Below are positions 1-6,556 of a DNA stretch of 9,371 nucleotides, in pieces. The stretch's first letter is position 1. The number at the start of each line of letters is the position of its first letter. Source of the DNA: JANRKH01 sp033763595 (GTDB lineage: Bacteria > Pseudomonadota > Alphaproteobacteria > Rickettsiales > Rickettsiaceae); contig JANRKH010000011.1 of NCBI GenBank assembly GCA_033763595.1, forward strand, positions 1-9,371, given 5' to 3'. A model generated the notes under the pieces. That model made no database searches. It had not been told where the DNA came from and saw nothing but the letters and a program-made list of their open reading frames with translations. The position numbers were made by a program, and so were the translations under genes.

Positions 1-123
1 AATATTATTCGCAACAAAATCTATGACACTCTTGATATTCTAGAAGATGTAGTGTGTGACTTTATTAAGTCGATATCTAGCGAAACCGTAGCACAAATTT
101 GCTCAATTAATTGGTTTAATTAA
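1..123 (+). pseudogene. C-terminal end of a probable IS630-family transposase (cut by window edge)
   Basis: Frame 1 is open from the first base to a TAA at 121-123 and encodes 40 residues. The stretch with DTLDILEDVVCDFIKSIS followed by ETVAQICSINWF resembles the C-terminal helix and ending of IS630/Tc1-type DDE transposases, where a 'valley-C-D' helix is followed by a short I-C-S-aromatic tail. The catalytic DDE residues would lie to the left of the window, so it cannot be seen whether the gene is intact; it is typed as a pseudogene only because it is partial here. Five bases after the stop comes GGGATTTGGTATTAG (128-142), a motif that recurs near the other end of the window and could be the element's terminal inverted repeat. 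The family call rests on recognition of a short tail and is moderate. Confidence 0.6.
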
Positions 124-127
124 TTAT

Positions 128-169
128 GGGATTTGGTATTAGCCGCCTATATCTCTTGCTTTTGCCTGA
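128..169 (+). repeat. Dispersed repeat copy 1 (GGGATTTGGTATTAG ... TTTTGCCTGA)
   Basis: This block shares GGGATT(T)GGTATTAG at its left end and TTTTGCCTGA at its right end with 9061-9110 on the same strand. The stretch between differs in length and sequence. Its position directly behind the transposase stop fits the right end of the IS, with TA (140-141) as a possible target duplication as expected for IS630-type elements. That interpretation is inference. Confidence 0.45.
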
Positions 170-290
170 AAAAAAATATCAAGATTATCAAGATTGCGTA
201 AATAACATTAGACCTTTTTGAAAAACTTAGTTACTATAGCGAGCAAGTCCTAGGGAAGCACACGGGAAGCGTTAGAACCGCTAAGCGTGA

Positions 291-340
291 CAATTGACTG
301 CGTCAGGATCCTGGCGCTATTCGCGCAGGCGACGCAATTG
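291..340. repeat. Long GC-rich hairpin downstream of ruvX
   Basis: CAATT (291-295) pairs with AATTG (336-340). After a four-base bulge GCGTC (300-304) pairs with GACGC (331-335), CCT (310-312) with AGG (327-329), and GCGC (314-317) with GCGC (323-326) around a five-base TATTC loop. The structure is symmetrical enough to form on either strand. It lies in the 3' flank of ruvX, but no T-run follows on the ruvX (minus) strand, so it is not a classical intrinsic terminator. It might be an mRNA 3'-end stabiliser, part of a palindromic mobile repeat, or part of an unrecognised RNA. Confidence 0.55.
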
Positions 341-372
341 CTTCTTGGAGTAGAGTTTTTAGGCGAGGTCTA

Positions 373-837
373 TTAATTATTTGCTCTAATTGAGCCAAGA
401 GCAGAATCTAAAATAATTGTGGCCGCAACAAGATCGTCCTGCGCATTCCTCTCTTTGCGTCTTAGCCCTGCTATTTTTAATAAAGAATCAGCAAGTCTAG
501 ACGTCCTTCTTTCCTCCTGAAAATAAATTGGTAATTTTAAGTAATTTGCAAGCGTATCTGCTACATTTTCTATTTTTTGAGAGCTTTGTGTTTTATTACC
601 ATCGATATGTACAGCATAGCCTATAACGATTCCTACAACTGACCTTGATATAACTATATTCTTTATTTCACTTGCGAATATTTTTGGATCTTGCTTGTTT
701 GTAATTCTGCACAAAGGAAGAGCGTAGCTTCTATCGGGACTGCTAATTGCAATACCTATCTTTTTCTCGCCATAGTCAATACCTATTATATTACCATCTT
801 TTAGCTTTTTTTTAAATTCAAATATACTGAAATGCAT
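373..837 (-). CDS. ruvX: RuvX/YqgF-type putative Holliday junction resolvase
   Basis: The 154-residue product has the RNase H-fold architecture of the YqgF/RuvX family and a length near the upper part of the usual range. The first strand carries GIDYGEKKIGIAIS (residues 19-32) with the likely catalytic Asp21. The middle VVGIVIGYAVHIDG (66-79) matches the family's G-(L/Y)-P-x-x-x-D-G block, with Ala in place of the usual Pro. E-E-R-R-T (107-111) gives the second acidic residue, probably Glu108. The C-terminal DDLVAATIIL (133-142) gives the third, probably Asp134. Family members are linked to Holliday junction resolution or to processing of 16S rRNA precursor, so the exact cellular role is uncertain. 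It is the last gene of the minus-strand string, 32 bases after tatA. The first 15 residues precede the conserved core; no strong ribosome site decides the start. Identification is strong. Confidence 0.92.
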   Translation of the reverse strand: MHFSIFEFKKKLKDGNIIGIDYGEKKIGIAISSPDRSYALPLCRITNKQDPKIFASEIKNIVISRSVVGIVIGYAVHIDGNKTQSSQKIENVADTLANYLKLPIYFQEERRTSRLADSLLKIAGLRRKERNAQDDLVAATIILDSALGSIRANN

Positions 838-869
838 AGAGTTTGAGGTTACCTAGGTTACATGCTTTA

Positions 870-1103
870 CTATTGCTCTATTTTTTTTCTTTTTTTTGTG
901 ATTTTTTTTGTATCTCTTTTTACATCACCAAGTGCAGTATCATGTCTATCGCTTTCTTCAGTCCTGTCTTCTTCATTCATTAGATTTCTAAAAGTTTTCA
1001 GACCTTTTGCTAAATCTCCCATTATAGCTGGTACTCTTCCGGCACCAAACAAAAGCAAAATTATGATTAAAATCACAATCAAATGACTAAGGCTCATTCC
1101 CAT
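870..1103 (-). CDS. tatA: Twin-arginine translocase subunit TatA
   Basis: This 77-residue protein has the TatA/E plan. It starts with a short N-terminus MGMS and a single hydrophobic membrane segment (about residues 6-20, LIVILIIILLLFGAG). The hinge F-G-A-G-R-V-P (19-25) follows, then an amphipathic helix with DLAKGLKTFRNLM (30-42) and a charged, lysine-rich cytoplasmic tail to residue 77. TatA forms the pore-like assembly that moves folded proteins across the inner membrane together with TatC, and with TatB where present; neither is in this window. The hinge and the K-G-L-K-x-F pattern favour TatA over TatB. The MGMS start is the one usual for rickettsial and other alphaproteobacterial TatA proteins. 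The gene follows znuC by 74 bases and precedes ruvX by 32, so it is probably in the same transcript, though a promoter in the 74-base gap cannot be excluded. Confidence 0.93.
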   Translation of the reverse strand: MGMSLSHLIVILIIILLLFGAGRVPAIMGDLAKGLKTFRNLMNEEDRTEESDRHDTALGDVKRDTKKITKKRKKIEQ

Positions 1104-1177
1104 ATTGATAAATATTTATTCTAACAAGATAATAATAAAACTTATTCATTTAAATTACCAGTGATTAATCGATAAAA

Positions 1178-1870
1178 CTAACTTAAATGTTTATGATCGT
1201 GAATATGGCGATATGATCCAACATTTGCCTCTATTTGATCATTTGTTTTGAATGGTTTTCCGCTACAGCAAATATGATGATTGATACAAAGAACCTGATC
1301 GGCAGAGCTTAATACTGAATGAAGTTCATGCGAAATTAGAAAAATAGACCTATTGCTAGGCCAATTATTTTTATCATTTAAAAACTTGTAAAATCTTGCC
1401 TGCGCATCTACGTCAAGAAATGCAGTTGGTTCATCTAGTACTAGCAAATCAGGCTTTTTTGAGAGGGCAAGAGTAAGTAAAAATAGCTGCAACTGCCCAG
1501 AGGATAGAGATTGAATATCTTTATTCCAAATATCATCAATATTTTGTTCTGATTCATATATGTCGTGCGCTAAATTTTCTTTGGAAAGATCATCCAATTT
1601 CGCAAATTCCTTACATGTAATTGGCATATCTTTTCTGATACTTAAAGACTGAGGAACATAGGATATTTTTAGCGACTTACTTTTGACGACTCTCCCACTT
1701 GACGGCTTTATAATGCCAAGTAATATCTTTGCAATCGTTGACTTACCTGCGCCGTTCGGTCCTATCATAACATTTATTGTTCCTTGTGAGATGTCGAAAT
1801 TTATCTTTTCTACGATAATTTTACCCGAGAATTCTTTCGTGACGTCCCTAAATGAAATTATATTTTCCAT
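1178..1870 (-). CDS. znuC: ZnuC-like zinc ABC transporter ATP-binding protein
   Basis: This 230-residue ABC ATPase has all the expected motifs: Walker A GPNGAGKST (37-45), Q-loop YVPQ (Gln74), signature LSSGQ (122-126), Walker B LLVLDEP (142-148) with catalytic Glu147, and the switch His181 in ISHEL. Family features pointing to ZnuC are the K-I-S-Y-V-P-Q block, the histidine/cysteine-rich NHHICCSG (about 197-204) and a histidine-rich end H-I-H-D-H-K-H. In the known system ZnuC energises high-affinity zinc uptake through the permease ZnuB with the periplasmic binder ZnuA. Neither partner is adjacent here, as in other rickettsial genomes where the genes are scattered. A manganese or iron transporter ATPase is the main alternative. 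The start codon overlaps the murD stop by one base (TAATG), which implies translational coupling. The signature has Ser in place of the more usual first Gly. Confidence 0.83.
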   Translation of the reverse strand: MENIISFRDVTKEFSGKIIVEKINFDISQGTINVMIGPNGAGKSTIAKILLGIIKPSSGRVVKSKSLKISYVPQSLSIRKDMPITCKEFAKLDDLSKENLAHDIYESEQNIDDIWNKDIQSLSSGQLQLFLLTLALSKKPDLLVLDEPTAFLDVDAQARFYKFLNDKNNWPSNRSIFLISHELHSVLSSADQVLCINHHICCSGKPFKTNDQIEANVGSYRHIHDHKHLS

Positions 1871-3237
1871 TAATGCTTACTTATATTTTTAAATAACAAC
1901 TTAAAAAAATCCCCTCTCTCCTCAAAATTTTTAAACTGATCAAACGATGCACATGCAGGCGAGAGTAATATTGACGCCTCTGATTCTTTGGATGCATCTT
2001 TATAAGCTTTAAAAAAAGCTTGCTCTAGGTCTATAAATTTTTCATATTCTAAAAGACCTTCTAAACTATTGCCAAAATTCTCAGCGGCCGTTCCATAAAG
2101 ATATGCTTTCTTCACATTGTATAAAGAATTCGAGAGATTAGTGATCCCATCTGTTTTGGGCAATCCTCCCGCAAGCCAATAAATATTTTTAATTAATTCA
2201 AGCGCAACTCTTGCGGATTCGGCGCTGGTTGCTTTGCTATCATTGTAAAAATCTATATTATTTTTTTTGCCGAGATATTCTATTCTATGAGCTAGCCCCT
2301 TAAAACTTGATATAGATTTCATAATGCTATCTGGCAAAACTCCATAAATTCTACAAACAGCATAAGCTGCACAAGTATTTTCCCTATTATGCCTACCACG
2401 TAAATATATATTATGTGGAACAATATATTTTTGGTCGAAAATTCTGTCGTGTAATATATCTTCTTCTAAGCTAATAGTATCTTTTAAGCCTATATTATGT
2501 CCGCTTATACCAATTACATTAAGATTTTTTTGCTTTAGCTCCTGATAAATTGCTGAGGAAATTTCACTATCAAGCCCGATAATGCGGAAATCGTCATTTG
2601 TACTCCCTGCAAAAATTCTCCTTTTTGCATTAATGTAATTTTCTATATTACCATATTTTTCCAAATGATCAGGAGTTATGTTTAAAAGCACAGCAAAATT
2701 TGCTCTGCAATTTTTCAACATTTCAAGTTGATACGAAGATAGTTCAAGAACATATACATCTTTATCAAGTGGAAGTGATAGAGGATCTAGACCGATATTA
2801 CCGCCTATGGCAGCTTTAACACCTGATTCAATTAAAATATGGTATATCAGTGATGTGGTAGTAGATTTACCGTTAGTACCAGTCACTCCAATAAATTTTG
2901 TATTTTTGCTAACCAAGTTCCAAAAAATTTCTATAGTACTCATTATTGGCACTTTGTGATGCAAAGCATATTTAGCAGCTAAATGCACATTCGGCGCATA
3001 AAGAGATATACCAGGACTAACTACTATATGAGACACGCCATCCCAGTTTGACGGGTTCATCACATGCGCATTCGTATATTCTACTTTGAATCTTTCTAGG
3101 GCAGTTTCAGAATCATCCCAGCATACAGTTTTAACGCCAAATTTTGTAAAAAAATTATAGGCAGATTTGCCTGTTATACCAAGGCCTAGAATGGCTATTT
3201 TTTTAAACTTAGATATTTTTTTGCCCAGCTCTGTCAT
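1870..3237 (-). CDS. murD: UDP-N-acetylmuramoylalanine--D-glutamate ligase (MurD)
   Basis: MurD is the cytoplasmic ATP-dependent ligase that adds D-glutamate to UDP-MurNAc-L-alanine in peptidoglycan precursor synthesis. The 455-residue length is typical. The N-terminal Rossmann-like domain starts with AILGLGITGKSA (15-26) and contains the SPGIS block (74-78). The central ATPase domain has the P-loop GVTGTNGKST (117-126). LELSSYQLE (164-172), ITPDHLEKYG (187-196) and GRHNRENTCAA (281-291) carry the conserved catalytic-site residues. The C-terminal domain has NDSKATS (332-338) and a L-S-P-A-C-A-S-F-D-Q-F-x-N-F-E-E-R-G-D signature (425-443) that distinguishes MurD from MurC, MurE and MurF. The gene overlaps mrcA by one base at its start and znuC by one base at its end, each as TAATG, so the three are almost certainly co-transcribed and coupled. 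All core residues appear intact. Confidence 0.97.
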   Translation of the reverse strand: MTELGKKISKFKKIAILGLGITGKSAYNFFTKFGVKTVCWDDSETALERFKVEYTNAHVMNPSNWDGVSHIVVSPGISLYAPNVHLAAKYALHHKVPIMSTIEIFWNLVSKNTKFIGVTGTNGKSTTTSLIYHILIESGVKAAIGGNIGLDPLSLPLDKDVYVLELSSYQLEMLKNCRANFAVLLNITPDHLEKYGNIENYINAKRRIFAGSTNDDFRIIGLDSEISSAIYQELKQKNLNVIGISGHNIGLKDTISLEEDILHDRIFDQKYIVPHNIYLRGRHNRENTCAAYAVCRIYGVLPDSIMKSISSFKGLAHRIEYLGKKNNIDFYNDSKATSAESARVALELIKNIYWLAGGLPKTDGITNLSNSLYNVKKAYLYGTAAENFGNSLEGLLEYEKFIDLEQAFFKAYKDASKESEASILLSPACASFDQFKNFEERGDFFKLLFKNISKH

Positions 3238-5714
3238 TAATATATCTCAAGATTATAGTAACCTTGCTCCTTTTGTTTATCTTGATGCTCTCTGGGATTT
3301 GCAGCTTCATTACTTTCTTCGCTATTTTGTTCTTGTTGCTCTTTTAGTATTGGCATAAAAGGTAGATCATCAGATTTAGCAGCATCATTATCCTCAGCAG
3401 CATCTTGTGTAATTATTTGATTATGTTGATCACTATTTTTTATCACTTCAATAATTGCATCTTTTTCTTCAGACTCTTTACCAGTGTTTTTATCGATTTT
3501 GATAAATTTCACGCCTGCCGGCACTCTAAAATCTGAAGCATTAATATTTGATCTTGCACTAGTGAAAAAATCATCAACAATAGGAAGAGCAACGGTTGAG
3601 CCAGTTGCTCTCTTCCCAAGCGATGCGGGCTGATCGTAGCCTACGTATACTCCGACTATAATATTAGGCAAGTATGCTATGTTCCACGTATCGAAACTTT
3701 CATTTGTTGTTCCAGTTTTTGAAGCTATTGGAAGCTTATGTTTTGCAAGTTTTTGCGCCGTGCCTCTTATGACTGCTCCCTGCAATATATGCGTTAATTG
3801 ATATGCGCTTACTTCATCTATGACTCTATTTTGCTGTATAGTCTCTATTTCAGGCATCACTGCAGATTCAATTTTTACATCTTTGCAATTTAGACATACG
3901 GATTTATCTCGTCTATATATGATTTTTCCGTTCTTATCTTGAATTAGTTCAATGAATTGAGGCGCGACATCAAATCCTCCATTTGCTATCATTGAGTAAG
4001 CATTCACCATTTTAGATAATGTCGTCTCTATTGCTCCTAACGACACAGAATAATAGGGCTTTATGGAAGTTGCAACGCCAAGTCGTTTTATCATTTCGAT
4101 TACTTTTTGCAGACCTATTTTTTGAACTACTCTTACTGTTACTAAATTTCTTGATTTTTCAAGTCCAGACCTAAAGGTCATATCCCCAAGAAAATCATTG
4201 CTAAAATTCTTAGGCGTCCATAAAGGAAGACCAGGCCCTTGACTTAATCCAACAGGACCGTCCGTAAAAATCTCGGTTGGCTCTATTCCTTGCTCGAGCG
4301 CTGCAAGATATATCAAGCTTTTGATAGTAGAGCCTGGCTGCCTTTGAGCTTGAGTTACTCTATCAAATTTATTTGCGTTAAAATCATATCCTCCAACATG
4401 AGCTTTGATCGCTCCTGTTACTGGACTAGCAACAACCATTCCACCATTCACTGCAGGAATCTGAGCTAAAAGAAAGTGGTTTTTTTGATTCTCTTCTACT
4501 ACTATAACATCTCCATGGGAAATTATTGTTTTTAAACTCCTTATATTAGTTCTTGTCCAGGCTGAATCTTTAAGAAAAATTTTACCGGTCCTTTTGTCCT
4601 TTAATCCAAATATCGCATGGTCATCAGATACTGACAAAACTGCTGCTAATTTATATTCTCTCTGACCTTGTTGCTCCTGAACTTTGTTTAATTCCTCATG
4701 CCAGTTTTTTAACTTTATCTTAGCGATAGGCTTTCTGTAACCTTTAACATGATCGAATCTTTTAATACCAGTCACGAATGCTTCTGAAGCTTTATTTTGC
4801 AATTCACTATCGAGAGTCGTGATCACTGTATATCCTTCCGTGTAAAACTCGTCCTCACCAAACATGCCTGATACTAAATTTCTTACTATCTCGGCAAAAT
4901 ATCCAGCTTTTACCAAATCATTTTTGTCCCGAGCCTTTAATTTAATTTCCGAGTTTAAAACTTCTTTGGCCTGTTCTGCTGTTATGTAGCCATCTTCAAG
5001 CATTCTATTGATTACATAATCTCTTCTAGCTTTTGCACGTGAGTAATTTTTTTGAGGATCAAAGTATGATGGAGCTTTTGGCAAACCTGCTATGAAAGCA
5101 GACTCTGCAAGAGAAAGTTTTTCTACGGTTTTGTTGAAATATGTTTGAGCAGCTGATGCAATTCCGTAAGAACTCCTACCAAAATAGGTTTGGTTTAGAT
5201 ATAGTTCCAATATTTGATCTTTGCTGAAGGTATTAGAGACCATATAAGATAATATTGCCTCTTTTATTTTTCTCTCAAATGATCTCTCATTTGAAAGTAG
5301 CAAGTTTTTCACTACTTGCTGCGTTATTGTAGACGCGCCCTCTAATCTTTTATTATTGAAATAATTATTGATATTAGAGACAAATGCACGGACAAGGCCT
5401 AATAGATCTATACCTTGGTGCGAGTAGAAATTCTTGTCCTCGGCGGCTATAAAAGCATTAATTAGGCTTATTGGCACGGATTCTATTGCAACAAAAACCC
5501 TATGTTCTTTTGCATATTGTTCTATTAGTTTTCCATCTACTGTATAAATTCTTGTTGTAAGTGGAGGATGGTACTTAGCGAGCTCATAGTAATCTGGCAG
5601 ATCTTTGGAATATAAATAAAATAAATACCCAGCTACTAATCCAGCAAAAGTAAATAGTATAAGTGCATATTTTAATATTTTTAGGAATGATCTTAGCATA
5701 TATTGCACGAACAT
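3237..5714 (-). CDS. mrcA: Penicillin-binding protein 1A, bifunctional class A PBP
   Basis: This 825-residue class A PBP polymerises lipid II into glycan strands and cross-links the peptides on the periplasmic side. A short cytoplasmic N-terminus is followed by one membrane anchor (about residues 13-35). The GT51 glycosyltransferase domain (about 55-225) has AAEDKNFYSHQGID (90-103, catalytic Glu92), GASTITQQ (126-133) and the R-K-I-K-E-A-I block (148-154). An OB-like linker lies around 325-415. The transpeptidase domain (about 425-720) has S-T-I-K (462-465, nucleophile Ser462), SRN (521-523) and KTG (666-668). A CLNC pair (607-610) sits in a loop of this domain. The last 80 residues form a hydrophilic Asp/Glu/Gln/Asn-rich tail that looks disordered. 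The start at 5714 is followed by a second ATG five codons on (5699); neither has a clear ribosome site. The gene heads the string with murD and has a hairpin-repeat array upstream. Confidence 0.97.
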   Translation of the reverse strand: MFVQYMLRSFLKILKYALILFTFAGLVAGYLFYLYSKDLPDYYELAKYHPPLTTRIYTVDGKLIEQYAKEHRVFVAIESVPISLINAFIAAEDKNFYSHQGIDLLGLVRAFVSNINNYFNNKRLEGASTITQQVVKNLLLSNERSFERKIKEAILSYMVSNTFSKDQILELYLNQTYFGRSSYGIASAAQTYFNKTVEKLSLAESAFIAGLPKAPSYFDPQKNYSRAKARRDYVINRMLEDGYITAEQAKEVLNSEIKLKARDKNDLVKAGYFAEIVRNLVSGMFGEDEFYTEGYTVITTLDSELQNKASEAFVTGIKRFDHVKGYRKPIAKIKLKNWHEELNKVQEQQGQREYKLAAVLSVSDDHAIFGLKDKRTGKIFLKDSAWTRTNIRSLKTIISHGDVIVVEENQKNHFLLAQIPAVNGGMVVASPVTGAIKAHVGGYDFNANKFDRVTQAQRQPGSTIKSLIYLAALEQGIEPTEIFTDGPVGLSQGPGLPLWTPKNFSNDFLGDMTFRSGLEKSRNLVTVRVVQKIGLQKVIEMIKRLGVATSIKPYYSVSLGAIETTLSKMVNAYSMIANGGFDVAPQFIELIQDKNGKIIYRRDKSVCLNCKDVKIESAVMPEIETIQQNRVIDEVSAYQLTHILQGAVIRGTAQKLAKHKLPIASKTGTTNESFDTWNIAYLPNIIVGVYVGYDQPASLGKRATGSTVALPIVDDFFTSARSNINASDFRVPAGVKFIKIDKNTGKESEEKDAIIEVIKNSDQHNQIITQDAAEDNDAAKSDDLPFMPILKEQQEQNSEESNEAANPREHQDKQKEQGYYNLEIY

Positions 5715-5786
5715 TTCTGTAGTATTAACATACTTGGTCTATATTTTTGTTTCATATGCCATTAGATTTAGACTTTTTCTTATTTT

Positions 5787-6453
5787 GTCATTCCCGCGCC
5801 CTTCTCCGTCATTCCCGCACCCTATTTTGTCATTCCCGCGGAGGCGGGAATCTAGGGTATATAATTCCTGGATCCCCTCCTTCGAGGGGATGACAACGGC
5901 GCTTAAGTCCTCACTACTGTCATTCCCGCGTCCTTCTCTGTCATTCCCGCACCCTATTTTGTCATTCCCGCGGAGGCGGGAATCCAGTCTTTTTTATCTT
6001 TCCTGGATCCCCTCCTTCGAGGGGATGACACTTCTACTGGATCCCCGTTTTCACGGGGATGACATGTAAAACTCACTTGGATGACACCGTAGCATAAGCA
6101 CTCACTATTGTCATTCCCGCACCCTATTTTGTCATTCCCGCGGAGGCGGGAATCTAGGGTATATAATTCCTGGATCCCCTCTTTCGAGGGGATGACACTT
6201 CTACTGGATCCCCTCTTTCGAGGGGATGACACTGTGATCGCAATTGTCATTCCCGCATCCTTTTTTGTCATTCCCGCGGAGGCGGGAATCTAGAAGAATT
6301 ATATTACCTGGATCCCCTCTTTCGAGGGGATGACAAGTTTACTGGATCCCCGTTTTCACGGGGATGACATCGTAATCGTAACTGTCATTCCCGCATCTTT
6401 TCTCTATCGTTCTCGCATCCTTTTTTGTCATTCCCGCGGAGGCGGGAATCCAG
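5787..6453. repeat. Array of GTCATTCCCGC-type paired hairpin repeats
   Basis: A series of short palindromes fills this interval. Type A has the stem ATTCCCGC/GCGGGAAT around GGAG and occurs at 5829-5855, 5961-5987, 6131-6157, 6267-6293 and 6427-6453. Type B has the stem ATCCCCT/AGGGGAT and occurs at 5868-5895, 6003-6030, 6170-6197, 6204-6231 and 6308-6335. Type C has the stem ATCCCCGT/ACGGGGAT around TTTC and occurs at 6037-6064 and 6342-6369. Lone GTCATTCCCGC half-sites start at 5787, 5808, 5919, 5940, 6110, 6246 and 6384. A is followed by B, so each pair is bounded by GTCAT and ATGAC and is itself an imperfect palindrome. Pairs recur about every 130-170 bases with linkers in part identical, which implies local duplication. 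The array is GC-rich against an AT-rich background and lies between gltX (downstream end) and mrcA (upstream end). Reading frames inside it are repeat translations, not genes. Confidence 0.95.
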
Positions 6454-6488
6454 AAGAATTATACTTTATAAATGGAATTAGGTACTAC

Positions 6489-6539
6489 CTTAAGATTCTA
6501 CCACCAAAATGATATTTGGTCAATTGTGGAGATTGTGGT
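6489..6539 (-). repeat. 51-bp inverted repeat, left copy
   Basis: Read on the minus strand this block begins ACCACAATCTCC, contains CAATTGACCAAAT and ends GAATCTTAAG. It matches 9146-9196 on the plus strand at 48 of 51 positions by my hand alignment. Similarity stops sharply at both ends, beyond CTTAAG on one side and ACCAC on the other. Inside, ACCAAAT and the following TTTTGGT form a small hairpin. It lies between the hairpin array and the gltX stop codon. It could be a terminal inverted repeat of a mobile element or a small palindromic element. Confidence 0.85.
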
Positions 6540-6556
6540 ATAGTCCTTGAATTAGT

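Larger units (their letters stand above)
124..372. other. Gene-free region between transposase tail and ruvX, with repeat pieces
   Basis: No credible reading frame is seen in these 249 bases. They hold the repeat end GGGATTTGGTATTAG (128-142), a TTTTGCCTGA block (160-169), a small imperfect inverted repeat around 269-284 and the GC-rich hairpin at 291-340. The motif GAGGTCTATTAATT starts at 365 and runs over the ruvX stop codon. The GC-rich middle contrasts with the AT-rich surroundings, which suggests inserted or structured DNA rather than simple gene decay. No tRNA or other known RNA family was recognised on either strand. Confidence 0.6.

Noticed and set aside
862..1086. Plus-strand open frame of 74 codons opposite tatA
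   Set aside because: It is the antisense of a clearly identified tatA gene; its hydrophobic and serine-rich product is what antisense of this AT-rich coding sequence gives.
3167..3358. Plus-strand open frame across the mrcA/murD junction
   Set aside because: Antisense of two well-supported genes, with no recognisable domain.
5734..6069. Plus-strand open frame of 111 codons in the hairpin array
   Set aside because: Its product repeats SFPRRRES and SWIPSFEGMT blocks that are direct translations of the palindromic repeats; no domain and no conserved start.
5954..6271. Minus-strand open frame of 105 codons in the same array
   Set aside because: Also a translation of the repeats (RLRGNDK, SPRKRGS types); overlaps other frames of the same kind.
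5787..6453. CRISPR array
   Set aside because: The units are palindromes of several types with irregular spacing and reused linkers instead of unique spacers of equal length, and there are no cas genes nearby.
6427..6453. Intrinsic terminator of gltX formed by the last type A hairpin
   Set aside because: On the gltX strand the hairpin is followed by GACAAAAAA rather than a T-run, so it does not have terminator form.
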